Origin: Mytilisepta virgata | Lineage: Eukaryota > Mollusca > Bivalvia > Mytilida > Mytilidae | Reading direction: 5' to 3' | Assembly (NCBI GenBank): GCA_028015205.1 | Contig: CM051516.1 | Location: forward strand, 49,232,230-49,296,229 | DNA length: 64,000 bases | Shown: piece after piece, positions 1 through 12,004 of the stretch | Layout of the letters: each line of letters starts with the position of its first letter | Position numbering within the stretch: position 1 is the stretch's first letter | Notes under the pieces: model-generated | Seen by the model: the letters and a program-made list of their open reading frames with translations, nothing else | Database searches by the model: none | What the model was told of the DNA's origin: nothing | Translations under genes and position numbers: made by a program

Positions 1-433
1 ATTCTGTTTGCTGGACTTGTAACTAGAAACAATGCAATTAATATTAATAAAACCTAAAACTACAAACGAACTCTTACTTTACTTTTGTTTTGGTGGGCAA
101 CCGGTATTAGGGTGTGGATATACTAGGACTTGTTTGAAAAGAAATACAAGTTTGAAATGTGTAATGAAGAGAAATGTTTTTTTTTATTGAATTGCGTATA
201 AAAACGCACCAGATGAATAAATCAAGTTCAGAGATGCTGCGGACAAAAGTAATAATAAAAAAAAAATAACATAAAATGGTTGCTCCCTACAAATAATTTG
301 AGAGTCTTAGCTAGTTTTACATTTAAAACCACCACATTCTTACCCTGCTATTTAAATTATGTACCGTCCAGCCTAATGTTGTATTTCTAGCAAGCGGTCA
401 CCTTGTTGGTAATCATACTGTATTGGTTGTTAT

Positions 434-2286
434 CAGGGATGGGGTAATCGTAATCTGTAATCGTAATCGATTGTAATTGATTACATTTTTCAGAGTAATC
501 GACAGTAATCTGTAATCGACCAACTTTTCGATTACATGTAATCGTAATTTAATCGATTACAGCAAAAAATATGATGTAATCATAGATTACTTTCGATTAC
601 ATTTCGATTACTTTGGAATATTAGTTTGACAAAATAGCACTTTATTTCAGTGCATTGGATGCATTCTTCAGGAAATGCTCTTTTTTACAGGTACAGATAC
701 AGATAAAATATCATGTATGACTTGAGAGTTCTGAAAAGTTGCTATTTATTAGATCTGTTGTTCTCTTAAAGTCCCTTATGTCAACAAGATTTTCTTACAA
801 ATTAACCTTATTTTCAGCTTTTGAAACAAATGACCTTTAATTTATGTTAAAAATACATATATCAAAGGCTGAATGAATATCCCAACTACACTAAAATCAA
901 AAAGTTGATTGTATAATTATTCAATTAGAGTTCTTTTTATTTGTCATTCTAGTCCAGACTTTGTTTTCCTTCTTTACCTTAGGGCATTTCTGGTGCAATA
1001 TTAAACTTTAGAATTTTGTTCAGTCACTTATAATAGTGAGCATTATTTTTGGTTAAAAATTTTAGTAGTGATTTTGGGAGACATAGTGGCTGTTTGTCAT
1101 GTCTTGGAGAGAACATTATGAAATTCCACCAGATTTTCCTTCTGGAGGAACTGTTAAAGTTAAATGCAAATACTGTCGTGTGTTCATCAAATTTTTCAAC
1201 TCACATTAAGGTATGTTACCTAATTTTTAAAACTTAGTAATTTTTAAATAAAATTTGATTCTCTATATAGATGTAAGAAGATGTGGTATGAGTGCCAATG
1301 GGATTTTATTATTCAATTTGAATATTTTTTGGAGATTTATTTTACATAAAGTTTAAAAAGATAACATTTGATTCATCATAACATTAAGATAAGAATAAGA
1401 AGTTATAAGTCGACAATGATACAATACAATACAATAACTTCATGCATTCCACTTTGACACTTAACATATTTATTAATTGTTTATAAATTTAAATAAGAGA
1501 ATACAGAAATCTAATTTTAACTATATTCTTTTCTTTTAATACTAGAACTGGTCAATTAATGAAAGATTTAAATTAATGACAGGAAGACTCTGTTTTGATT
1601 TCAATTATTTTTACTGATTAAGTGTCAGATTTACATTAAATTGCCCTAGGTTACATGTTTTACTCTATTTGTAGTTTCATAACCTGTAATTAAGGAGATT
1701 GACAAGACAAAGAAATAATTCAAACCATTAATTTAATTTTACTTGAAATATTAACTTATAAAATTATCTGGACAAACATTTAAAGACTTTTTATTTATTT
1801 TTTCAGAGAAAACATCGCAATGAGCTAAAGATAAATAATCTGCCAGCAACGAATCAAATAAACAACAAAATTTAATTCAGTTTGTAAACAAAAAAAGTTG
1901 AAAGACTATTTAGTATTGCTGGCAAAATCTTTCATCCTGACAGATGTCGCTTGATTGATAATACTTTCCACAAACTGATCATGATTAAATGCAATTCTGA
2001 CTTCTGCTTTAAAGCTTTAATTGATGCTAATGTAAATTTTGTTATTTTCCACTATAAATATGTTGAACAGCAATATTGTTGCAACTTTTCAGTGTTGTTT
2101 CTTTTTATTTTGTAGAATGTAATTGACTGTAATCGAAAAGTAATGTAATTACTTTTGATAAAATAATCGATTGTAATCGATTACAAACAAAAATCAGAGT
2201 AATCTATTATTAATCGATTACACCAAAATCCTTCATTTAATCGATTATTAATCGATTACATTTGACAGTAATCGTGCCCATCCCTG
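434..2286 (+). mobile_element. hAT DNA transposon, decayed, with 8-bp target duplication
   Basis: Ends are CAGGGATGGGGTAATCG and (inverted) CAGGGATGGGCACGATTAC. The exact 8-bp duplication GTTGTTAT flanks both ends (426-433 and 2287-2294), the hallmark of hAT transposition. About 180 bp at each end are packed with GTAATCG/CGATTAC motifs, probable transposase-binding sites. Inside, about 1110-1212 plus 1807 onward (after a TTTTTTCAG acceptor) encode a broken BED zinc finger: C-K-Y-C, then a frame slip, then THIK|RKH. No transposase catalytic core remains. Confidence 0.9.
1110..1850 (+). pseudogene. BED zinc-finger remnant of hAT transposase
   Basis: Frame reading PSGGTVKVKCKYCRVFIKF supplies the CxxC half of a BED finger. 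One base out of frame, NFSTHIK ends at donor AAG|GTATGT. An acceptor near 1806 resumes with RKHRNELK, giving the H-x4-H half. A one-base frameshift separates the halves, so the gene is dead. Confidence 0.6.
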
Positions 2287-2294
2287 GTTGTTAT

Positions 2295-2695
2295 AGTGTG
2301 TTTTATACAGAATGTCAGGATAGATAAGGGGATGATTGGGTACCAATAAAACCGGTTTATCCCTACCATTGTTCAGTGTCTGTACCAAGTCAGACTATCC
2401 TGACTGTCTGTTTTGTGATTTTTTGTGATTTTTTGGCCCGGAGTTCTGTTATTTGGGTTGCCTTGATTGATTGGCATGTCTTTGTTGACCTTTCGTGTTA
2501 TCCATTTGGTCGTTTGTTTATAAACCAGATTAATTATTCAGCTATACAAATGTTGATGCAAAATATGTGCACATATCGTCGATTACTACTCATCCATCGA
2601 GCTAAAATGCCTAAATAATAGCCCAAAACATTGATGACTACGGCCAAAATCATCTAAGGACAGAGTTATACACGAAAGAGATAATCCATTCTGTA
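2295..2695 (+). repeat. Dispersed repeat, copy 1 (other copies at 17.2, 28.9, 59.7 kb)
   Basis: The first half (2295-2525) parallels 59706-59935: TTTTATACA, CAGGATAGAT, GGGTACC, CAGTGTCTGTACCAAGTC. The second half (2540-2695) parallels 17178-17362 and, inverted, 28900-29085: ATGTTGATGCA..AT-TGTGCACAT, CGTCGATT, CATCTAAGGACAGAG. Together they suggest one element of at least 400 bp, probably a LINE 3' end or related retroelement. Confidence 0.65.
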
Positions 2696-4838
2696 ACTTA
2701 ATCAAACTGAACTTGAAGATTTACAACATACCATTTTATCTAATATAGGATCCTCAGTTTTGTCGTTGTTTTCTAATTATACAGGAAAAGGCAAACACTA
2801 TCCTGTAATTTAAATTTGAACAACATATATTTTAAATTTTATCTCAACTTATATATTTGATAAGAGCTTCTTCTAACAAAATTGATTTATATTAAATAAG
2901 AAAGTTTCATTTATACATGTTTTTGGTGTATGATTTCTTTTTGGAAAATTAAATAGGATAAAAACCATTCATCAATAATGTTGTCAATTATCATAAGAGA
3001 AATACAAAGAATCTATGAAAAAATATTTTAGCAGTTTGATTTATAAAGTTTTAAGAGGAAAGATTCTTAATGGACACGCGAGTGTAACTTTTTTATTTTC
3101 CACTATACAGACCTGCAACAGATTGTAAGTCTGTATCAGATTTCATTATTAGTGAAGTAGAAAAATGTATGTTATATCCAACGGAAAGCCGTAATAATTT
3201 CCCATGTGTTTCCAAATCTCAATGAAACTCTGTACTTGTCAAGCCGAAGGTTAAAGCAATAAATGACAACTCTTATCCAACAAATATTATGATAAAACAA
3301 ATTCATGAAAAAATTAAAACAATTAGTTGAGCAAAAGATAACTTCACCTCAATAATTCAGTGATGAACATTGATGAATAAATATGTCGAATTATCATAAA
3401 AATTCATTTTATAGAATTTGTTGATTTTCAAAAAACAAATCTGTTTCAAAATGGATTTATACCGTTTAAAATTATAAAGTTGTAGATAAAATATTAACTT
3501 TAGTATTGTAGAAAAGTGATACGATAGCTGTAATAAATGGTTTCTGTACAGTATGTATTGTCATTACCACCATATAAAGTATGTCCCAAGTCAACTTGGC
3601 TAGGGAGAGTAATGTTGGTGTTTTATTTCACTCTACCACACGAGGTGTTAGATACAAATTACGTGTATACTGCCAAGTTAATAATCTCGAGTTGCTAGCG
3701 ACTTCGGCATCTTGTCACTTATCAAATATTCCTTTTACATCTAATTTCGTATGATTTATTACTGGATTATAAAGTATTTCAAAATCTAAATTTCGCTTTT
3801 TGCATTTTTTTTTTTTTTTTTTTTTTTTGTAGAAAGCTCAAAGTTTTAGTTATACAGAAAAGTTCAATGCCTATGATATACTTATGAAATACTTTATAAA
3901 AACAAAAATAAAATATTAATTTCCCTCAACCAAGTACATTACATACCTCAAATTTTGTCAGTATAGCTATTTTGCGGACCTGCGGGTCTGCGGGCATGTG
4001 GGTCAATTATTCAAGAAAACTGATAGAACCACACTTTTCCGTATAATTTTAGATGTAATATCTTTCAAGTTAAAATGATGTGTTCTTTACTTCTGATCGT
4101 ATCAGTCTCAACAAACCAAAAGTGTCACTTGCACACTTAAGAAATCTTTATGCAATAAAACAGCTACAGTGTGTACATGGGCTATTTGGAATGTGTTTCA
4201 TACATATGATAAGAAGGTAGCACAATGCAAAATTAAAAATTTTTGATCTTAAATTATTTATTGATTTAGAAGTCCTTTCCAGTACACATGAATTTAAATA
4301 GTAATTAATTGTATCGCTGATTTAAACATGTAAAATGTATAACTATCTACATGGATCCCCCGCACTTCAAATGAAGTTCAAAGTTGAAAGTAATCCTCAA
4401 TTTGAAGATAAACTGATAACCAGGAATTAATGTTTTCTGTCATCGATATATCCGTCACGAAGGTTAATTAATTTTACGTTTGGGATTCGAATGTGTTATT
4501 AATGACATCACAAATAGGATATTTCGATGATTTATTTAATTCAGATCCAGTTGTTTCCAAACTGCACCGTAATGCGAAACATAGAACAAATTGCTTTACA
4601 CTATTAAAAATAGTGTACCATGTTGAAACAAGTATATACACAAACAAGTGAACATGCATAAAATCGAGAATTCGAGAAAAAGGGGAACTAACCAACATCT
4701 AGGAGATGTAGTTAATATTGTATTTATTGTGACTGCATGACAACAAAATTTTGACATCAAATATAATTTAATAAAAAAAGTAAATATTTCTTTTTTCAAA
4801 TCATTTGAATACCAAAAATACTCTGTCAAACGCCAAAT
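2696..4838. other. No gene recognised
   Basis: AT-rich sequence without a convincing exon. It contains a pure T run near 3808-3830 and a short GC-rich patch at 3975-4000 (repeated GCGGG/GACCTG words). Confidence 0.5.
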
Positions 4839-4839
4839 T

Positions 4840-5790
4840 AGTAAGTAAGTAAGTAAGTAAGTAAATGCTTTATTTATAGAGGGTAACACAGTTGGTACAA
4901 CCAATCTTCCCTGAGGCCCTCATTTCAATGATAAATGTACATGTGTAAAATTAAAAATATACACAAACAAAATGATTACAGAAGGATATAAAAAACAATA
5001 TACATTGCAATGTTCTAATATAATGTTTAACAATTCATCAGTGCATTTATAAACAATCACACCAATATATTTTTAATCAAGTTCATTCATACATTTAAAA
5101 TATGATTTTTTATTTTTCCCCTAAAGACTTCAATACTTGGGGAATTACGTACAGTTGTTGGTAGGTTATTCCAAAGTACTGCTGCTGAGTGTGAAAATGT
5201 TTTTTTGTAGGCTTCCGTTTTAGCCTTAGGGATATATAAATTTCCATATGTAACTGCTCTGAGAGGGTAGGGATTAATGTCAGATAGATACCTAAAGTTA
5301 TCAGTGAGATATGGGGGAGCTTCATTACATAAACATTTAAAGAGAAGCATGTATTTATGGTACTGAATCCTTTCAATGACCTTCATCCATCCTAGACTTT
5401 TAAATAAGGGATCTGATGGGGACAGGGGGTCTGCATCAAGTACTAGCCTGATGACCCTTTTTTGTAGTTTCAGTATACGATCAAGATTATTTTTACTACA
5501 TGAGCTCCATACAATACAGCAATAATCAATAAGTGGCAAGATATATCCTGTATAAAATAATTTCCGTGATTCAAGGTTAAGATATTGTTTAATTTTCGTA
5601 AACAGATATATTCGAGATGAGACTTTAGAACAGACCTGATCTATTTGGTCTGACCACGTAAGATTTGGATCGATTTTAACACCTAATATTTTTTCTATTT
5701 CATTTAAAGAATTGCAAAGCACGTGTAGTGAAACTGGTCCATTGATCAGCCGATGTAACGGACTTTGTTTCTGACTAACGGAAGGGGCAA
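4840..5790 (-). mobile_element. 5'-truncated LINE, 3' end of reverse transcriptase ORF
   Basis: The coding frame (stop about 5087, similarity from about 5740) reads LGVKIDPNLTWSDQI, ARN-less RT tail SRIYLFTKIKQYLN, LPLIDYCCIVWSSCSKNNLD, LQKRVIRLV and LWNNLPTTVRNSPSIEVFR. This is the C-terminal part of a CR1/Jockey-superfamily pol. The catalytic YADD region is absent. A 3' UTR of about 220 bases leads to CCTCTATAAATAAAGCATTTA and a (CTTA)n tail at 4841-4865, typical of LINEs that end in a microsatellite instead of poly(A). Confidence 0.85.
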
Positions 5791-5913
5791 AACAGGTAAA
5801 TAGTTGAAAAATGCACAAATGTTATATATTAAAAGTGGACAAATGTAATAAAAAACTTGAACATATGTAATAAAAAACGTGCGCAAATGTAATGCACCGC
5901 ATGTAACGACTCA

Positions 5914-7493
5914 TTAACTACTATAAATACCTTTTAAAAACATTCCTAGTTCTCTTCCATCAGTGATAATCCAAACTCCAGATGGATTTTTCGCCACACC
6001 CCACCATATGAACCCCATTTGTTGTTTCATATTCTCATATTTTGTATCCCCTAAAACAGAAAACATAACGTTATTACGGAATTTGTTCTGTCGAATATAA
6101 TTATACACTAATTATAAAACAAACAACCAACAAGAAAATGAAAATTTGAACCGTCATTATTGTAAGAGATGAACCATATGATTTTTATAGGTAGGATAAA
6201 TTTCAAAAATTTACAGGATCAATATATAATGATTCAAATTGAAGGCTCTCCGTGTGTATTCAGAAGCCTTAATTATGTCTTTAAATTTGCGAGAAAAAAA
6301 ATTGATTTTAAGAAAATAATAATAAAAAAAACAACAAACACACAAAAAACAAGAATAATCTTAATGTCCGTGTTGCGCAATATATTCTAAATAAGATTTA
6401 TACAGGAAAATTATGTAATCAAAAAGTGAAATTAGGAAACTTTTTTGTTTTCGTTCCGTTTGTTATTCTGCTTCTTCTTGTTATTATTTTTATTCTTCCG
6501 TCTTTCTTAGCAGTCTTGAAATTATCAGGGCCGTAGCTCGGATAATGTATGGAGGATTTTCATGAAACTTCACAGGCCATGTGGAGGTTGGCCTAATGGT
6601 GTCAAATTTACAGTAGGTACCGGGGGAGGGGGCTTGCTCCACCCTCTCAACCCCCCCCCCCAAAAAAACTTCAAAACTTCAAAGAACTTGGAAATGGTTT
6701 CCTATAACTATATATATATTCTTAGTCATTATGAGAAGATACATTCAATGATGTATATTGGGGGTCCATGGGGCCATATGTATGACCCACCCTCTTAAAA
6801 TAGATTTATATTTGTTACTTTGAAACCTTTGAGATCCCGAGCCTTTATATATATATTCATATTCCTTATGGAAATATACATTCATCGATGTATATATGGA
6901 GTCCCTAGGGTCATGCCCTGTCCCTCAAAATTGTAATTTTGAAAATCATGTGATCCCCAGGCTATAAGTATATATATTCTTACTCCTTATGGGGAGATGT
7001 ATTCAATGACGTAAAATGGGGGGGGGGGGGCTAGGAGGTATGCCCCACCCCTTCAAAATAGTTTGTCTTTGTTGCTATGAAACATTTGAGATGCCCTCAC
7101 AATTACCATATATATTCTTTTTTCCTTATTCATCGTTGTATATGGAGGGTCTCTAGGGGTATGCCTCTCCCCTCAAAATAATAACTTTGAAACCCTTGAG
7201 ATCCCCACCCTAAAACCATATATATTCTTATTCCTTATGGGATGATATATTTATTGATGTAAGGGAGGGTCCCTATGGATATGCCACCCCCTCCGAAAAT
7301 AGATTTGTTATGAAACACCTGCTCTTCTCTATAACCATATAGTTCTTATTTCTAATGGAAAGATGCATTCATTGATGTATATGCGGGTCTTTAGGGGTAT
7401 GCCCCACCCCTTCCAAATATATTTTTCTTTGGAAATTTGGAAACCCTTCAGATCCCAACTCCTTATAATAAGATGCATTCATAGATGTATTTT

Positions 7494-7524
<31 letters not shown>

Positions 7525-7836
7525 TCATTGAACATTTCCTTTTACAGTAGCTTATGAAGGAACTTCGTTTGGGAAACTTTGCGCTTGGCCAACACAATAC
7601 TTACTTGATTCAATATATTTTGTACGCAATTTGATTGGCTTTTCGAATTCAAGATGTCATATAGTTTAAGTAATTTGGTTTTTTTTCCTGGTTTTTTTTT
7701 ATACAAAATATATTATTGATAGACAAACATCTAACGAGATCAATATTATAATTTAGTTCTTACCTTCAGAAGCACTCAAATGGACAATGTCATCGACTTC
7801 TTTAAAATCATACACATCGCAGCCCCCAGAATCCAT
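5914..7836 (-). CDS. Unidentified gene, two exons (start to possible stop)
   Basis: Exon 1 (7764-7836) starts MDSGGCDVYDFKEVDDIVHL and ends GAAG|GTAAGA in phase 1. Exon 2 (to 6050, acceptor CTGTTTTAG) continues in phase as GDTKYENMKQQMGFIWWGVA then KNPSGVWIITDGRELGMFLK. It may stop at 5916 after GIYSS or splice at AAAAG|GTATTT (5931) to an unseen exon. Aromatic-rich, low-repeat composition and phase agreement argue for a real gene. The family is not recognised. The intron is filled by a G-rich minisatellite. Confidence 0.6.
6540..7530. repeat. Degenerate minisatellite with G-rich runs
   Basis: At least six units of about 120-140 bp share TATATATTCTTA.TCCTTATGG, GATGTATATGGGGGTCC.TAGGGGTATGCCCCACCC and TTTGAAACC.TTGAGATCCC. 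Interspersed G or C homopolymers occur at 6651-6661, 7018-7030 and 7505-7523. Confidence 0.8.
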
Positions 7837-8059
7837 GATCTAAATAGTTTTAAATTTTGCGACCAATGAAAGTAGTATATTCAAAGCGCGAAGGAACGTT
7901 CGTAATTTTTGCGCTTGAACTGAAAATTCTGAACTTAGGAATGAAACGTCTTATTTAAAATGTCGTCAATATAAGTAGTATAAGTTTTACTTTATTCTAT
8001 GGAAACTTATAAATAAAGAACTGACATTTTAATTTGGAAAAGTGTTATTATCATTTAAG
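7837..8059. promoter_or_regulatory. Candidate bidirectional promoter
   Basis: Spacer between two divergent first exons. It carries an inverted CCAAT (ATTGG seen from the minus strand, 7863-7867) and a locally GC-richer patch with GCGCGAAGG at about 7887. Function is inferred from position. Confidence 0.35.
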
Positions 8060-8115
8060 ATGATTTCTATGTACGATTTTTTTGCTTCTACTGGAAAAGG
8101 ATCAAATCTTGGATG
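8060..8115 (+). CDS. Candidate first exon, unidentified gene
   Basis: ATG followed by 18 codons (MISMYDFFASTGKGSNLG) and a strong donor TG|GTAAGTG. It lies 223 bases from, and divergent to, the ATG at 7836, so the two may share a promoter. No downstream exon could be tied to it. Confidence 0.4.
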
Positions 8116-8993
8116 GTAAGTGCCTAGTTATCTAATTGTAACATTAGTAAAATTAATTTGTTTATTTCATTTATTTTTTTTAGATTTTGATGGGGTTTTT
8201 TTTGGAAACGTAAAAGCAAAGTAAACATAATAGTGTTAAAATCGAAAATAACAAGGTTTGAACACATATAGACGTATTTTAAAGGATTTTTGGTATCAGT
8301 ATAAAAGTAATTCGTTTAAGGGTTCTTTTTAATTCTCTTTATTTTTTGTTTCCATTCATAATTTTAAAAGTTCAATTTAAAATTTACAATCGCTTGTATT
8401 TTAAATTAGAATTTCCCCGGGCCTTGTTTTTCTTATAGATATCTCATAATGATCTTATAAGCGTACACTCCAGATTAAGCATGTTAATAAGAATTTAAAT
8501 TAATATGAATCCTTGTATCCAAAAAAGGCACCACCCATCCCCCTTCCGAATCAATTACTTCATTACACACAAAAAAAAAAACACTGGGGTTACGGAATAT
8601 TGTGAATTATATAACTGGAGATTTGTGTATTCAAACATGTAACTAGCGATTTTTTTTATTTTAATTTTTTTATTTGATCAGACTTATATTTGGTGTATAA
8701 AAGTTGATTAAGAATTTTTTAATGACTGATTATTTGTAATCTATAAATATATAAATTATGATAAATTCATATTTCAATCAATCAGTTCAATAGTTTATAA
8801 ATAAAAAAAGATGAAAATTACAAATAATAAAGTGACAAACTAATAAAATTTTAAGTGTAGAATATATAACTAAATTATAGTGTTTTATAAAAAAAAATAA
8901 ATGGTAAAAAAGTTGAAGTTAAATAAATAAAAATGATAATGTTCCTCTCAAAGAAAATGTTCTGAAACGAAGAAAATAATTTAAAATGCTTAC

Positions 8994-9183
8994 CAATAAA
9001 ATGTCTGTTATGCCAACCGTCAAACGTATATCGCTGTAGATAATTTCCAAAAACAATCTGCTCGCACCTTGTTTCTACTTGAGAGTAGAGCGTGCGCGTT
9101 GCGTTTGAAATTCTTTCTTCATTTTTCTGACACATTAAGGCAATAAAATATACAAGAATCGGAACAATTAATTTGTTTGACAC
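8994..9183 (-). CDS. Candidate first exon of a secreted/membrane protein
   Basis: ATG at 9183, 63 codons and a good donor ATTG|GTAAGC. Residues 1-18 (MSNKLIVPILVYFIALMC) look like a signal peptide; the exon ends NYLQRYTFDGWHNRHFI. The RY.FDGW.N string recalls the RYDGWYNN start of dual-oxidase peroxidase domains, but no following exon with DUOX sequence was found, so that identification is a weak guess. It may be a gene fragment. Confidence 0.4.
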
Positions 9184-9189
9184 GCATGG

Positions 9190-10710
9190 TATAATTAAGT
9201 ACCAGATAATTTCTATTCCAAATTACACACATGGATAACTGACAGATACTTAACACAGTTTCAATATACCATTGTTCAAAACGGTTTTGCTTATGAATTA
9301 AAAGTATTTTTTACTAATATCACCACGTATTTGAGCTTATATGAAAAAATGAGTTCATAGAATATAAAATAGTAGTTTTGGTGATATCAAAAATAAATTA
9401 AAAAAAAAGTTAAAAATATACATTATTGTCATTTCAACAGAGGAGAATTTCCATGCTGTTTGTGTTCTTTTTCGCATATATTTAAATGTCACTTTTCTGA
9501 AAAAATACCTCTCCCGTTAGCCAGGTTCATACATTTTTCCCCTGCTCACCACGGGGAGGTAACATCAAATTGAAGCAAGTTATTTTCTGTGGAATTTTGC
9601 AGTACAAATTCACAAGAATATCAACAAGATATGAAGATGAAAAAATAATGAAAAAGAACGAGTATTACAAATGTTTGTGTTATAATATGAATTTTTGTGA
9701 AAATTTCAGGGAATCTTCAATAAACATTGCACCAGTTGTAATATTTTTCAACAGAATGGTTTTTGGCGTTTTCCACAGACAAATATGGACTTTACCATTT
9801 CTTTATAATATGGTAATGTCCCGTCGTCAACTCCTCCTAAAACCAGTGAATAGATTTCTGTGAAACTATCAGGAAATCTGTACATTGCCATCGCGCACCA
9901 GCTATTTTTTTTTTTCAAATTGATTTTGAATGTTTCCAATTAACAAACTTTTTGGATTGTTGTTTTGTTTTTTTTTCAATTTTTAAGGCCTTGAGCACAA
10001 CTGATGAGACAAAACGTGGTCATTTGGGCAACAAAATTGATATCAAAGAATGTTATTCTTTATATTATTGTAGCCATAGTTCTTCTGGTTTTATTTTATC
10101 GCAGCATACATGCATAAAACTACAATTACACCGAATATTATTCAATTTTATTTTCTTACCGACCCAAATATACATCACGGATAAGCTTTCGTTATTCCGC
10201 AAAATCTTGCAATTTCTGTTACAAAAATAGAGTACTCGGTGGCTTGTCATATTTGTATTCATTGTATACATCCGACAATTTTGGGGAAAACGCCCGAATA
10301 TAAAAACTTCTTTTTATACGCTATCTTGAGTCAGAAATATAAATCCATGTATTTAATTTTCAATGCACAATCATAGAGTTATTACTGCATACAGTAAATG
10401 TATATTGTTACGGTGGTTTTGAAATACATGTAATAAATTTTATTTTAAAGTGCGTAAGAAGCATCTTCAGCTTTCTTCAAAATCTAAAAATCTCCATCAT
10501 AGCGGAATTATTTATCAACAAACTATTAGCTCCATATGCTTACATGTATTTCTCATTACTTGATGCACTCATAAAAGACGAGTAATAGTTATATCTTACA
10601 TTTTGGCAATAAAATATTGAATTGAATTAATACAATTATTCCAAAATCGATTATTATACAAAATAAGGAAGTTGTCTACTAGTTACCCCTTATTTAGCGT
10701 GGAAAAGGGG
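9190..10710. other. No gene recognised
   Basis: AT-rich sequence. Open frames here lack conserved motifs or good splice contexts. Confidence 0.5.
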
Positions 10711-10713
10711 GGG

Positions 10714-10985
10714 GGGGAGCTCGGTGGCCGAGTGGTCTAGATAGTTCGTCATGGCTAGACTGTCAACACTAAGAATCTCACTTGTAGCGGGGTGTGTTCA
10801 ACTCCGATCTTAATTGACAAGTATTGCCAATTTTCCTCCCGAAGGTCGGTGGTTCTCTCCGCTTACTCCGGCTTCCTTCACCAATACAAACTAGCCGCCG
10901 CGAAATAGTCAGATGTGCTGAAAACGGCGTAAAACGCCAACGTCAGTTCTCCGATACCAAGCGACCTACAATTATTACTTGCTGT
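10714..10985 (+). repeat. tRNA-derived SINE (Ser/Leu-like head)
   Basis: GCTCGGTGGCCGAGTGGTCT resembles a class II tRNA 5' end with A box (TGGCCGAGTGG), and GGTGTGTTCAACTCC a degraded B box. The body GTCGGTGGTTCTCTCCGC.TACTCCGGCTTCCTTCACCAATA and CTAGCCGCCGCGAAATAG.C is a pattern I know as widespread in mollusc SINEs. A G run precedes it. The 3' end merges with the open frame at 10993. Confidence 0.8.
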
Positions 10986-10992
10986 AAGATAA

Positions 10993-11442
10993 AATGCGGT
11001 TTATAAGGATTACAAACTTGCAAAGTTCACAGAAGATCGAATATCATGGTGGAATTCCTTTCTTGAAAATCCAGCTCCTGAAGAAAGAAACGAGGACATT
11101 ATTTGGCCGTTAGATCACTTAAATGCATGTACATTACCCGACATTACGAGATTCAGCATTAGGAGAAAGGAAAAGGAACTTGTACAGAAGTATCTAGACA
11201 AAAGAAATGACTTCAAGCAGGTAAATCTTTTTGAATTATGGAATAGCGCAATTATTAAGAAACCCTCAGTATTTACATTAAACATGGAAAACACGTATTC
11301 TGTGCCCGATAGACGCGAGAGGCATCTTAATGATTTTTTTTCGTTTAGGCTGCGTAATACAAATGCATCACGGTATATTCTAAATGCAAAGTTAAAATCG
11401 GATGCGCTTATGTTGGGAGATAACATGCACTTTGCAATTTGA
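10993..11442 (+). CDS. Unidentified 150-codon open frame (partial gene or exon)
   Basis: Frame opens after a stop at 10990-10992 and runs to TGA at 11440-11442. It begins NAVYKDYKLAKFTEDRISWW and holds NSFLENPAPEERNEDIIWPL, DHLNACTLPDITRFSIRRKE and KYLDKRNDFKQ: charged, non-repetitive, protein-like. There is no N-terminal Met; a SINE abuts the 5' side. After KQ (11220) a GTAAAT donor is possible, which would splice in phase 0 to 12727; alternatively the frame reads on to the TGA. No family recognised. Confidence 0.5.
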   Translation, partial: NAVYKDYKLAKFTEDRISWWNSFLENPAPEERNEDIIWPLDHLNACTLPDITRFSIRRKEKELVQKYLDKRNDFKQVNLFELWNSAIIKKPSVFTLNMENTYSVPDRRERHLNDFFSFRLRNTNASRYILNAKLKSDALMLGDNMHFAI

Positions 11443-12004
11443 AAATAAAAAAAAAAATTTTTTCGAAAGGTATGTCTGTAGATCACGTTTTGAAAATCTC
11501 CTGATGTTAAAAAAAATCGGATTCTTAATATACTCTCACTGACCATATATAACCGGAATGTATAGTCAACACTTTTTGGTTGCTTAAAAGAACTTGCGGT
11601 ATAGAATAGAATATGTGTTCATTTTGTCGGAAGAATAAAATTCATCCGGACAAGGCTTAGAAATGCGCGGATTGCCGAGCTTTTCTCATCTGTTTCATTC
11701 CGAGTTGATTACATTTTATATCAAGAGACAATGTACACATATTCTGTTTATCCTAAAAACATCCTAAACATTAAGTCTGGCAAAAATCACTGGAAAACAG
11801 CGACTTTCTGCATAAAGCAAGCACAAAATCGTAGCATTTCACAACGTCACAAGTGACAAGTAAAATTCTAAGTTTATGTACTGTTGCGCCACAATAAAAG
11901 TGATATACAGTCAGTGACCGTATTACAACCTAATATACAGTCAATGCATTTTGGCTGCCGCCATATAGCCGAATTGCAGGATAAAAGAAAATACTGGTTG
12001 GATT

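Noticed and set aside
4474..4904. Hydrophobic minus-strand frames as possible missing TPCN2 membrane exons
   Set aside because: No resemblance to IIS5, pore 2 or IIS6; they overlap the LINE tail microsatellite.
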